DNA from: JAMQKA01 sp031569985 | Lineage (GTDB): Bacteria > Bacteroidota > Rhodothermia > Balneolales > Balneolaceae | NCBI RefSeq assembly: GCF_031569985.1 | Contig: NZ_JAMQKA010000013.1 | Location: forward strand, 81,509-145,508 | DNA: 64,000 nucleotides | Direction of reading: 5' to 3' | Shown: positions 35,859-44,030 of the stretch, piece by piece | How the letters are laid out: every line of letters begins with the position of its first letter | How positions within the stretch are numbered: position 1 is the first letter of the stretch | The notes under the pieces: model-generated | What the model was told of the DNA's origin: nothing | Seen by the model: the letters and a program-made list of their open reading frames with translations, nothing else | Database searches by the model: none | Made by a program: the position numbers and the translations under genes

Positions 35859-36608
35859 CTATTTCTTTGTAAAATCGAAGTAGTTTCTTTTTTGAACATC
35901 AAACAAGAATACTTTATCAAAGTCATATTCAAACCCGGTTGAACCCAAAGAATCTGGTATTTCAAACCAAGAAGAAGGACGGAATCCATGAATAACAAGT
36001 AACAACCAGTACTCATTACACTCAGGATGTATCTCTCTATAGTTAGGCAATTTCTGATTCTTATCATCAATTGCTTTTTGAATTAATTCTGGTTTTAACT
36101 CTGTTTCAAAACCACCTCCATCGAAAGTCCAGTAATTTCCGTCCAAGCTTGCCGATTTAAAGATTCGAATTTTACTTATCTCATCAGGCAATACCTTATT
36201 CAAATTATCATCGTACTTCTTTAATAATTTAAAAGAACCTTCCTCAGGAATATTATCTTTAACAATTTCAGCTATTCTAGGAGCTAAATTTTCCGCATTA
36301 ATTTTAGTTCGGCTAGCAAAAGAAATAGTTACTTCGACAAATTCCTCGGTACTTTTAAAGAATTTTTCACAAGCAAGATTAACAGCTTTTTCATGAACTT
36401 GTTCTTCTTGTTTTAGATTGAATCCTTTTTCGTCTGAAGGTTTGACAATTCTTCGATGTTCTATCCCAATACTTCCAGATTTATCTTGTAATATAAAATC
36501 TGGATTCTCACTTGAAATGGTTTCCATTTTGGCTATTCCAGGATAGCACTCTTTGAACCTTTGCATGTGCCATCTTTCTCTCCCTTTTGCAAAATTACTT
36601 TGTGACAT
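35859..36608 (-). CDS. Cassette-borne protein with PD-(D/E)XK-like segment
   Basis: 249 residues with lower GC than the chromosomal genes. Near residues 35-52, NPDFILQDKSGSIGIEHRR has the spacing of a PD-(D/E)XK nuclease core (acidic D, then E-x-H). The rest is alpha/beta with KYDDNLNKVLPDEISKIRI and a C-terminal YWLLLVIHGFRPSSWFE. The start lies 18 bases left of attC-1, so this is the next cassette in the array in the - direction. I find no clear attC after its stop. It may be a restriction-like or defence nuclease, but the match is only a short motif. Confidence 0.55.
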   Translation of the reverse strand: MSQSNFAKGRERWHMQRFKECYPGIAKMETISSENPDFILQDKSGSIGIEHRRIVKPSDEKGFNLKQEEQVHEKAVNLACEKFFKSTEEFVEVTISFASRTKINAENLAPRIAEIVKDNIPEEGSFKLLKKYDDNLNKVLPDEISKIRIFKSASLDGNYWTFDGGGFETELKPELIQKAIDDKNQKLPNYREIHPECNEYWLLLVIHGFRPSSWFEIPDSLGSTGFEYDFDKVFLFDVQKRNYFDFTKK

Positions 36609-36625
36609 TGGATTCTAATTAGTGG

Positions 36626-36717
36626 GTATAACGGCCTGGCAAATAAGCGGCGCGGCTCTATTTTTTGAATTTAAACAACTAGACGCAAACGCGTCCGCTT
36701 GATTTGCTTTGTTAGCG
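36626..36717 (-). repeat. Integron attC recombination site 1
   Basis: Read on the - strand: R'' core CGCTAAC, then GCAAATCAAGCGGACGCG, a variable middle, then CGCGCCGCTTATTTGC and R' core GTTATAC. The two arms pair into one imperfect stem with an extra base on one side, as attC folds as single-stranded DNA. The R' core deviates by one base from GTTRRRY. The arms are almost identical to those of attC-3. It sits 26 bases after the stop of the 1346-aa gene, where a cassette attC belongs. Confidence 0.85.
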
Positions 36718-36743
36718 TGCAGAACTAAATCTTGATATTATAT

Positions 36744-39700
36744 TTAGTTTTGATCCTTTTGGTTCGTGAAATTCTCAACAATTTCTTTTGGAATCCTTAA
36801 AGAGACGGCATCAAGTACAGATAAAATAATCTCGGCTATTTTTGCTTTCGGATTCGCAATACTGTTACAAGCTGACTCAATTTTTGGTATCGTTTTTTGG
36901 GGATTTATAAATACAGCTTTTACTTCAATTTGTTTGAGCCAAACCTTTTCTAGGTTCTTTGATAATAAAGCTGAAAACTTTTCAGTAAAAATAGTTTTAT
37001 GTAGAGCTAATATTACTGAAGCATAAGCTATAATTTCCGGTTTTTGATCATTTCTTGATAATAGTAATAATGCAGAAAACTCCCTTTTCCAATATTCACT
37101 CTCTGTATCGTATAATATGTTTGATAGCTCATACGAGCTTAGTGCAAAAAGTGCTTCAATTTCATCGAAGATCGTTTTCAAAATTTGGCCATTTGCTATT
37201 GAGCTACATAAAGATTTCCATTTAGCCAGTAGTGTCTCAAGGTCATCACCTTTATTTATATGCGAAAGTGATGCAACAAGTATCAATGCTTTACTTAGAT
37301 CACCATATTCAAGTGATTTTTTTACCTCGTTTTCATCAATCGTGGTTTCATGTTCAATACTTTCTTTTTTTATACGAGATTGATTAGATATAGCAAATGT
37401 TAATTCAACTTCTTCAATTAACGAAGGAAACTCGTTTGGGTTACCTGAATCAAGGTAATGTGATAATCTTCTGATTATTTCATTCAGCCTGATGGGTATA
37501 TATTTATTTATTTCGACTTTATCATAGAATTTATTTTTGATTCCAATATCGATATCTAGAAAGTCCTCTATATCATATAATAGCTCCCAAGTTATTTCAA
37601 AAGGCGGATTAGGTAGTTCTTTAATTCCTTCATTTCGGTGTGGGTCTGAAGACATTCCTACTATAGGTTTTCCAACTAGGTTTTCATCGATTGATTTTCC
37701 TTTGATACGATGATTTATCCATAAAATAGTTGATTGCACTAGCTTTAATACTGCAAAATATCTAAAGTCTTCTTTTGAAATAGGCATTAGTGATTCTAGT
37801 ACTTTTGTTGCTTCAAACAAATATTGCAAACAAGCTTGGTTATCTTTAGCCAAAGATGCTATATAAGCTGCGTCTGCCAAAAATCCTGCTTCAAATTCTT
37901 TTAGATTTAGCATCTTAGACCGATTATATCCTTCAAAAAAATATTTTTGTGCTTCTTCTAGATGATCCAGTTTGTAGTGAGATATTGCATTTTTTCTACA
38001 AGAAAAAATAGAATCTGAATCAAATTCATCTGTATTTACTTCCCATTTTGGTAAGAGTTCATCCCAAATATTGATGGCTTTTTCATGTTCATCATGCAAA
38101 TGATGAAATGCGGCCAATCTATCCTTTAACATTTGATTTTCAGGAAGGAAATTTAAAGAGCTTTGTAAGAGCTCAAATGCTTTTTCACCCTCTTCGAGAT
38201 ATTCATCCAACACGATTGACTTTGCGCAAATTGTAGCTATTTGTAGTGTTTCGAAATCATTTTCTTTAAAATACTCATGATAAGAATCCAATATATTTAT
38301 AATTCCATACCAATCCTGTTCCTCTTTTTTATCCTCATCAAGCCATAAGGAATTAATAAAATGTCTGGATTGTGTAGAGGAATTATCAAGAGTCGAAAAC
38401 AAAGATTTGGCATAATCATCATCTTCTTCGAGTCGAGTTAGTAGATTTACAAACTTATCTCTGTCATTGATTTGATGGAATATCAGTCTGCTGAACCCAT
38501 CAAATTGAACCATTTTGTTTAAAACACTAACAAATTCTTGATCGTAATCCTCTTTATTTTCATTTATTTCTCTTCTAATTATCTCATACTCATTTATCAA
38601 ATCAAACAGCAGATCTGAAGAAATGTCTGATTTAAAGTCAGTAAAAAAACTAGATAGAATGAAAATGCGATTCAGAATGCCTTTGGTATTTAAATTTAAT
38701 GGATTTTCATTATTCCAAACCGTGAGTATTTCTCTAGCTTTTTCTATGTCTACCTCTTTAGCAATTTTGTATTGAAATAGTCGAAAGAGATATTTATTTG
38801 AGTTGTCGGTAAATAACTCCTGAATTTTAATATTCTCTATAAATATAACCCAATCGAAATATGTGGCTATTATATTCCATTCATCCTTATTAATAATCGG
38901 AAGCAGACCTACGATTACCTTAATTATGTTGTAAGCATCATTTGAAATAAATGCTTGGATAAGAATATTTGAAGCATCTCTGATGTCAAGTGTACCAAGC
39001 TCAAATGTCTTATTAATTATTAAATTTCTTTTGTCATTTATAGTTGTTGCGCTCCAAACATCCTGTGCTATTCCGGATAATAGGGGAGAAACATTGAAGC
39101 GATTGTTTGATGAAATATCAATCCAAGGACCTACTAATGAATCAAATGCATCACCTGGGAATTCTATATCCTCTATTTCTTCTGCTAGCAAAACAGCCAA
39201 ATCTTTGCTAAATGATCCAATATTTAAACTAAGCAGGTATATAAGCTTTAATTGCCCATTATCAAGTTGGCTGATGAGTAACTGTCTTGCTTCTTGTTTT
39301 TTTATTTGTATTTCTTCTGTGTCACTGAAGATTTCATCAACTGATCGTATCTTCCAATTGTCTTTTCTTTTTCCAACTATAAGAGCATGAGCAAGCTGAG
39401 GATGTCCTTTGGATTGAATTTCAATCATTTTTGCCAAGACCGAAATTTTTTCATTTGGACATCCTAGATTTTCCAAGAAGGTTTGAATTTGATCATTTGT
39501 AATTGGGGGGACCTTAAATTTTCCAACTTCAAAATTTGATTGAAAAGTCGAGTCTATGTTTTTTTGCGAAGTAATTAATAAGAAAGAATTCTTTAACCGT
39601 TGAGCTCTAATAAGTATTGCAAGTTCATTTTTAAAATGATGTATACTAGGAGTATCAACATTTAAATCATCGAGTACGATATTGATTACCTTATTTGAGG

Positions 39701-40784
39701 TAATAACTTCATTGGTCAATCTTTTTAGAAGTACCTGAATTTCCTTCGGTTCTTTACTTGTGCAAGAAATCCATACCCAATTTCTTTCCTGATCCAAAGA
39801 GTGCCCAAGAAATTTTGCAATAGTTGATTTGCCTATCCCTGATCCTCCATGGACTACAACAGCATTCTTTATAAATAGTTTTTGTTTAATAGTCTCAATT
39901 TCTTCACCTCTAACTAATAGACCATCAAGTACTTTAGGTAATATTCTTTCATCTGTTTGAGAGCTTTCTAAGGTTAGATCGGGAGAATCATCAACCAAAT
40001 ATGAAAGAGACTGATAAACATTTTGTTCTTTTTGAATATTTTCATGTGCTAAACTGCTGATAGGAACTGTAACATGTGTTTGTGCCTCAAATTCTTCAAG
40101 CAAGTGAACTCTATCAATTATTCTCCGATTGGGGTCAGACAAAGTTGATGTATTGATCACTTTCAATAGCAGATGGGGAATAGCTTTTTTTGAATGATCT
40201 GGTGGGACTCTAAAATTTTCACCAAGCAAAACCATCTGCTTTTCTACAATTGATTTTATTTCTCCCAATTCTTCTGAGCCGGTAATCCACTCAATTCTTT
40301 GAATGAGTTCAGATTGGATGATTTCAATAGATGATTCTGTTAAAAAACTTTTTAACTCTTCTGAAATGAATTTAGTCAACAAATGTTCTTTTAATTGCTC
40401 AACGTCTGACAAACTTGATTTAGCTTTTTTCCATATCTCTAATCCTGACTTCCCATTAAATTTACTTTTCTTTTCGGTTCCAATATCTGCTGTTGTTAAA
40501 TACTTGAAATCTAATGTCACTTTGGGGTTTAATTGTACTAGTTCCCAAAAGTTGTTGATCGCATCGATAACATCTTGTGAATTTAATGTTATGTTTGACT
40601 GTTTATTTTTTACTTGTACAGATACAACACCGTCTCTCTCTTCAACTTCAAAATCTTCTCCACATTCAATGTATATCTTCTCACCATCACTTAGATTGAT
40701 CCAAGACCAGAGAGTAACCCAAAACTGATAAACATATCCTACTATACTTGATACAGCTGATCTTTTTGGGTTCCCTTTTATCAT
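36744..40784 (-). CDS. Cap4-like nuclease / STAND NTPase / TPR protein, probable antiphage sensor
   Basis: 1346 residues. Residues about 10-85 (IYIECGEDFEVEE, then VVSVQVKNKQSN) match the PD-(D/E)XK region of Cap4/DUF4297-type dsDNA endonucleases. The middle is a STAND P-loop NTPase with Walker A HGGSGIGKSTIAK near 312 and Walker B INIVLDDLN near 370. The C-terminal half is helical with TPR-like repeats (for example LDHLEEAQKYFFEGYNRSK, near 940). Avs-type defence proteins use the same plan: a C-terminal sensor, an NTPase that oligomerises, and an N-terminal nuclease. GC is low for the window. At 4.0 kb it is exceptionally large for an integron cassette. It lies between attC-1 and attC-2, both in the matching orientation. 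Confidence 0.75.
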   Translation of the reverse strand: MIKGNPKRSAVSSIVGYVYQFWVTLWSWINLSDGEKIYIECGEDFEVEERDGVVSVQVKNKQSNITLNSQDVIDAINNFWELVQLNPKVTLDFKYLTTADIGTEKKSKFNGKSGLEIWKKAKSSLSDVEQLKEHLLTKFISEELKSFLTESSIEIIQSELIQRIEWITGSEELGEIKSIVEKQMVLLGENFRVPPDHSKKAIPHLLLKVINTSTLSDPNRRIIDRVHLLEEFEAQTHVTVPISSLAHENIQKEQNVYQSLSYLVDDSPDLTLESSQTDERILPKVLDGLLVRGEEIETIKQKLFIKNAVVVHGGSGIGKSTIAKFLGHSLDQERNWVWISCTSKEPKEIQVLLKRLTNEVITSNKVINIVLDDLNVDTPSIHHFKNELAILIRAQRLKNSFLLITSQKNIDSTFQSNFEVGKFKVPPITNDQIQTFLENLGCPNEKISVLAKMIEIQSKGHPQLAHALIVGKRKDNWKIRSVDEIFSDTEEIQIKKQEARQLLISQLDNGQLKLIYLLSLNIGSFSKDLAVLLAEEIEDIEFPGDAFDSLVGPWIDISSNNRFNVSPLLSGIAQDVWSATTINDKRNLIINKTFELGTLDIRDASNILIQAFISNDAYNIIKVIVGLLPIINKDEWNIIATYFDWVIFIENIKIQELFTDNSNKYLFRLFQYKIAKEVDIEKAREILTVWNNENPLNLNTKGILNRIFILSSFFTDFKSDISSDLLFDLINEYEIIRREINENKEDYDQEFVSVLNKMVQFDGFSRLIFHQINDRDKFVNLLTRLEEDDDYAKSLFSTLDNSSTQSRHFINSLWLDEDKKEEQDWYGIINILDSYHEYFKENDFETLQIATICAKSIVLDEYLEEGEKAFELLQSSLNFLPENQMLKDRLAAFHHLHDEHEKAINIWDELLPKWEVNTDEFDSDSIFSCRKNAISHYKLDHLEEAQKYFFEGYNRSKMLNLKEFEAGFLADAAYIASLAKDNQACLQYLFEATKVLESLMPISKEDFRYFAVLKLVQSTILWINHRIKGKSIDENLVGKPIVGMSSDPHRNEGIKELPNPPFEITWELLYDIEDFLDIDIGIKNKFYDKVEINKYIPIRLNEIIRRLSHYLDSGNPNEFPSLIEEVELTFAISNQSRIKKESIEHETTIDENEVKKSLEYGDLSKALILVASLSHINKGDDLETLLAKWKSLCSSIANGQILKTIFDEIEALFALSSYELSNILYDTESEYWKREFSALLLLSRNDQKPEIIAYASVILALHKTIFTEKFSALLSKNLEKVWLKQIEVKAVFINPQKTIPKIESACNSIANPKAKIAEIILSVLDAVSLRIPKEIVENFTNQKDQN

Positions 40785-40879
40785 TAGTAGTTAAAAAATA
40801 ATTTTGGAGTGGAGAAAATTGTAAAGACTGAAAGCAAAATTTAATGTTATTTTAGAATAACGTTCATTTGTTTTCTGCA

Positions 40880-41007
40880 CGCTAACGACATTGCGCATAA
40901 CCGGCGCAATGGGTTTGTTGAACAATTTATAAAAATATGGTAGCCCAAATATTTCAGTTTGGCAACCGGTTGGGGAGTTGCGTCCGCGTTGAAGCGCCTT
41001 GTTAGGC
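40880..41007 (-). repeat. Integron attC recombination site 2
   Basis: Read on the - strand: R'' GCCTAAC, then GCGCTTCAACGCGGACGC, a longer variable middle, then GCGCCGGTTATGCGC and R' GTTAGCG. The arms pair with the usual unpaired bases. The stem sequence differs from attC-1 and attC-3, so this cassette probably came from another array. The stop codon of the glyoxalase remnant (TAA) lies inside R''. Confidence 0.82.
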
Positions 41008-41205
41008 GTTTTCCTGAATTGTTGTTTTCAGAAACTCGATAAGTGCGCCATTATTCTTAATAAACGTTACTGAGATCCTTATGAAGGACTATTGGGTATT
41101 TCCCCCCCTTTACTTCTTTTTTAGATCATCTACTTCAAATGCCACATGAGAAACAGTTTTAACCAATTCAGGCAGGGGGGCAGTCTGGATCAAACCGTCT
41201 TGAGA
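41002..41205 (-). pseudogene. Remnant of a VOC/glyoxalase-family gene ending in attC-2
   Basis: Three frames give the tail of one VOC protein: RFDPDC, then LPELVKTVSHVAFEVDDL, then GGKYPIV, then VTFIKNNGALIEFLKTTIQ followed by ENA and stop. Frame changes occur at a C6 run (about 41175), at an A/G run (about 41115) and near 41070. The order matches the C-terminal half of small VOC proteins (PELVKTVPHVAFxVDDL and VxFIxxxGAxxEF). The 5' half is missing and is replaced by the high-GC oxidoreductase gene, whose stop lies at the junction. The TAA falls within the attC R'' core, so this was the original cassette gene. Confidence 0.72.
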
Positions 41206-42566
41206 AGCTGTTGGAGGTTGTTTATCGCCGCCGGACGAAGCTCGCGCATTTTGCCTATGAGCTCGCGCTGAGCCGGGCTTGGATCCGCCACGCCAAGATG
41301 ATGGTAGATGGTCAGACGGGAACCGAGCATCCACGCGGAGAGGTCCTCGTCTTCGTCCCAGCGTGTCAGGTTTTTGAGGGTGGTGAGCCACGTTCGCAAC
41401 ATATCAACGTCGGAGTCCGGAAATGGATCTGGTGTGCAGATCTCATTCTTTTCCGACTCGCTTCCGTAGCGGGCTTCGACGTGGCCGATGAGCGCTGCGC
41501 TGAACGAGGGCTGTAGGATCCGAAGGTTCTGGAGCGTGATTCGATCGCCGTCGAACACGGGGACGGCCGGCCGCCGCACAAACCCTCTGGCGGTGCAGTC
41601 GATGTGGAGGGTGTCCGGGGTCGTGGGAATTGTGCCGTCGTCGAGGACGATCTCGTCGCGCCCGACCGATCGTACGCGCCCCAGGCGCACGATGTTCTCG
41701 ATGCGGCGGAGCTGTTCGAGCTCGTCAGCCGAGACGATCGCGGCGTGGAACATGGTCGGGCGGACCGTGGGGTCGATGCGGAGCAAGATGCTCTCCGCCT
41801 CCAGGCGTTCGAAGAGGTCTTCGATCGAGGTGGCCAGCGCGGCGGCTTCAACGTTTCCCGCGACGAAGCCGAGGGTGCGCTCCCAGAACTCCGGTGCGGG
41901 CTGAAGATTGGCGCGATCCCACATCCACGGATCGCGGGGCATGATCCACCGGATGTCGCCCGGCGCGACTCCGTTCTTGAGCAGCCACAGGCAGGCGTCG
42001 ATGCCGGTCTTGCCGGCGCCGATGACGACGTAGTCAGCAGGGGCTTGGTCCAAGGACGTCAGGTCGTTCGGCGGCACGCACCGCACTCCATCCGTCACAT
42101 CGTAGCCGGGGGTATGTACCGACGGGATCTTCACCTTCGAGTAGGTACCGTCGACGACCTTCTCGGCATGAACCTCCTGCGTGTCACCCGTAACGAGCGA
42201 CCGGATCGTCGCTCCGTCCGTGTACTCGCTCATGGGGAGGTATCGAACCCGCCCCGACGGCAGGAGCTGCCGCCTCATCACCCGCTCGTAGTATGCAACG
42301 ATCTCGGCGCCCGACGCCAGTTCGTACAGGCCCGCGTTCCAACCACTCGTGTACTTGGTCCCGCTCCCCAGCTCTCGCGAGTTCACCCCGTAGGTTGCTG
42401 AGGGCTGATGCAGGCGTACGAAGGGATACGCGCGGGTCCAGTGTCCGCCGGGGCGGCCGTAGCGATCGACGATCGCGAGAGTGGCATCGGTCTCGGTAAC
42501 CAGCACGTCGGCAAAGCCCATTCCCATCGCACCTGCTCCCACGATGAGGTAATCGGCTTCAATCAT
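41190..42566 (-). CDS. FAD/NAD(P)-binding oxidoreductase, high-GC foreign gene
   Basis: 458 residues. It starts MIEADYLIVGAGAMGMGFAD (FAD dinucleotide motif), continues GRPGGHWTRAYPFVRLHQPS, and has a second Rossmann motif, ADYVVIGAGKTGIDACLWLL, near residue 180. This is the plan of flavin monooxygenase-like oxidoreductases. GC is above 60 percent with GC-rich third positions, while flanking cassettes are near one third GC, so it came from a high-GC donor. An in-frame ATG at 42578 adds four residues. The frame ends at the junction with the glyoxalase remnant. Substrate unknown. Confidence 0.8.
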   Translation of the reverse strand: MIEADYLIVGAGAMGMGFADVLVTETDATLAIVDRYGRPGGHWTRAYPFVRLHQPSATYGVNSRELGSGTKYTSGWNAGLYELASGAEIVAYYERVMRRQLLPSGRVRYLPMSEYTDGATIRSLVTGDTQEVHAEKVVDGTYSKVKIPSVHTPGYDVTDGVRCVPPNDLTSLDQAPADYVVIGAGKTGIDACLWLLKNGVAPGDIRWIMPRDPWMWDRANLQPAPEFWERTLGFVAGNVEAAALATSIEDLFERLEAESILLRIDPTVRPTMFHAAIVSADELEQLRRIENIVRLGRVRSVGRDEIVLDDGTIPTTPDTLHIDCTARGFVRRPAVPVFDGDRITLQNLRILQPSFSAALIGHVEARYGSESEKNEICTPDPFPDSDVDMLRTWLTTLKNLTRWDEDEDLSAWMLGSRLTIYHHLGVADPSPAQRELIGKMRELRPAAINNLQQLLKTV

Positions 42567-42674
42567 GGTATCTCTCATCCCACTTTGAAAATTAGATTAT
42601 CTGGATAATCTGCGAAATCATAAACCCCGCTATATAAATTTTACAAAACGATCCAGTGGTATGCAAAAAGTGAC

Positions 42675-42765
42675 GCCTAACGGTCTGGCAAATAAGCGGC
42701 GCGTCTAAGTGCTTGAATGTATGCAACTAATCGCAAACGCGTCCGCTTAATTTGCATTGTTAGGC
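42675..42765 (-). repeat. Integron attC recombination site 3
   Basis: Both cores are perfect. On the - strand: R'' GCCTAAC, AAT, GCAAATTAAGCGGACGCG, a 33-base variable middle, CGCGCCGCTTATTTGC, CAGACC, R' GTTAGGC. The extra base in the GGACGCG arm against GCGCCGC gives the strand polarity, which agrees with the - strand genes. The stop codon of the neighbouring cassette gene lies inside the site (42747-42749). Confidence 0.92.
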
Positions 42766-43508
42766 TTCCATTCTTTTTGTGGCCAATTTCTTTCTCCAAA
42801 ATCATTATAACTGCCCTGATATCCAATTTTCAGAAAAATCAATTTATGCAAAAGTGTTAAAACCGAATAAGTTTTGTCTACTTTGTCTTGAGTATTCAAT
42901 TTTGAGTCATCAGGATGAGCAAAATAATTTCGGATGTCTTTCCAACTATCATATTCTGTTGTAGAAATAGGTGTAGAATCAACAAGTTTTCTTAATCTAT
43001 CCGTTGCAGTAGTATTTTGAATGTATCCAATGAAATTTCCAATTCTACCTCTGAATGAATCTTCTATATCAATTTTTTTTGGAATCCATACTTGATGAAA
43101 TTCACCATCTCGTTCCTTCTCTTCCAAAGGTGGTAAAGTGGTGGAAGTTTTTATTTTCTTTATTTTTTCTTGGACTACTGTGAAACCTTCTGCTGTATGA
43201 TAGTCTATATCTATTTTCTCGGACGTCCATTCTCTGTTATAAATATCTGTTCCTTCGAAAGAATAATAGTGATCTTCAGGTATGAGTTCTCCTGCTTTTA
43301 TACCTTTAAAACGATCAAAGAATTCTTTTATACCAATTCCCGAATTGTGGAAGAGTTTATAGTTTAAAGCACCATCTTGATTTTGCTCTATATATCCTGG
43401 TCCTTCAAATGTCTTACTATTTCCATCTCCAAGTTGCGTCAACTTGATTTCTTTAAAATCTAGGCTTAATGCCTTATCTCGATATTGTTTTATCAGTTTG
43501 TTTGTCAT
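42747..43508 (-). CDS. Cassette-borne protein with HEPN-like C-terminus
   Basis: 253 residues, low GC. The N-terminal half is beta-rich (GPGYIEQNQDGALNYKLFH). The C-terminal 100 residues are helical and contain SWKDIRNYFAHPDDSKL, an R-x4-H motif typical of HEPN ribonucleases and of ApeA-like defence proteins. The protein ends WPQKEWKPNNAN, translated through the R'' core of attC-3. The start lies 11 bases after a GTTAGGC core (43519-43525 on the + strand as GCCTAAC), so it forms a complete cassette of about 0.77 kb. The HEPN call depends on one motif and helical context. Confidence 0.55.
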   Translation of the reverse strand: MTNKLIKQYRDKALSLDFKEIKLTQLGDGNSKTFEGPGYIEQNQDGALNYKLFHNSGIGIKEFFDRFKGIKAGELIPEDHYYSFEGTDIYNREWTSEKIDIDYHTAEGFTVVQEKIKKIKTSTTLPPLEEKERDGEFHQVWIPKKIDIEDSFRGRIGNFIGYIQNTTATDRLRKLVDSTPISTTEYDSWKDIRNYFAHPDDSKLNTQDKVDKTYSVLTLLHKLIFLKIGYQGSYNDFGERNWPQKEWKPNNAN

Positions 43509-43518
43509 GTTGAAGGAA

Positions 43519-43624
43519 GCCTAACATAATATTATCTAAACACTCCCATTTTATGCTTCTCCACATAAAATCACAAATAAGGGCATAGACGGGAATTGAG
43601 GCAGGTCATAATATATTATGTGGC
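43519..43624 (-). repeat. Outer boundary of the cassette cluster (core site and attC-like hairpin)
   Basis: GCCTAAC at 43519-43525 (GTTAGGC on the - strand) is a perfect R' core immediately before the first cassette gene. Its flank gcctaacataatattat pairs with ataatatattatgtggc at 43608-43624, which suggests a fourth attC with a degenerate R'' core, or an attI-like end. No integrase gene lies to its right in this window. Confidence 0.45.
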
Positions 43625-43808
43625 TGGTTGTTGCCATACTCACTTCACATAATATCGCAGCAACCGGGTCGTCCCCGGAAACTCCAGGGGGACGGGAGAG
43701 AGGCATTGCCGGTAAAAATTCTTGAGGTGTTAGATATCTGTAGGAGAATGTTGCCGGGTTACAAGGTGGGGCAGAACTATATATAAAAGTCTTTACGCCG
43801 TTTTAAGG

Positions 43809-43981
43809 ATCACCATAGTAATAATCGTCTTAATACCATGGTGGTAATTGTCCTAATACCTTGGTACTGATTCTCTTAATACCTTGGTATTGATCCTCTT
43901 GGTACCATGGTGATGATTGTACTAATACCTTGGTATTGATTGTCTTATCACCATAGTAGTAATCCTCTTGTTACTATGGGG
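43809..43981. repeat. 23-bp tandem repeat with palindromic cores
   Basis: Seven head-to-tail units of exactly 23 bases plus a partial eighth. Each has an ACCATGGT, ACCTTGGT or ACCATAGT-like core followed by a divergent spacer of the type ATTGATTGTCTT. Units differ at several positions, so the array is old or under selection to keep the core. It lies just downstream of the HU/Ig-domain gene. A comparable array sits beside a decayed copy of the same gene at 59035-59130. Confidence 0.85.
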
Positions 43982-44010
43982 CCGCACGCCAAAGGGGTTG
44001 GCATGCGGCC
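43980..44010 (-). terminator. GC-rich hairpin after the HU/Ig-domain gene
   Basis: ggccgcacgcc pairs with ggcatgcggcc across a nine-base loop, 20 bases after the stop of the - strand gene. No T run follows in the direction of transcription, so termination is probable but not typical. Confidence 0.5.
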
Positions 44011-44030
44011 GTTTAGGTGATTTTGTCCTG

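Noticed and set aside
41604..42401. Long + strand open frame opposite the high-GC oxidoreductase
   Set aside because: High GC removes stop codons in all frames. The - strand frame has clear FAD and NAD motifs; the + strand frame has no family pattern.
43809..43981. Possible CRISPR array
   Set aside because: Units are contiguous 23-mers with drifting sequence, with no unique spacers and no cas genes nearby.
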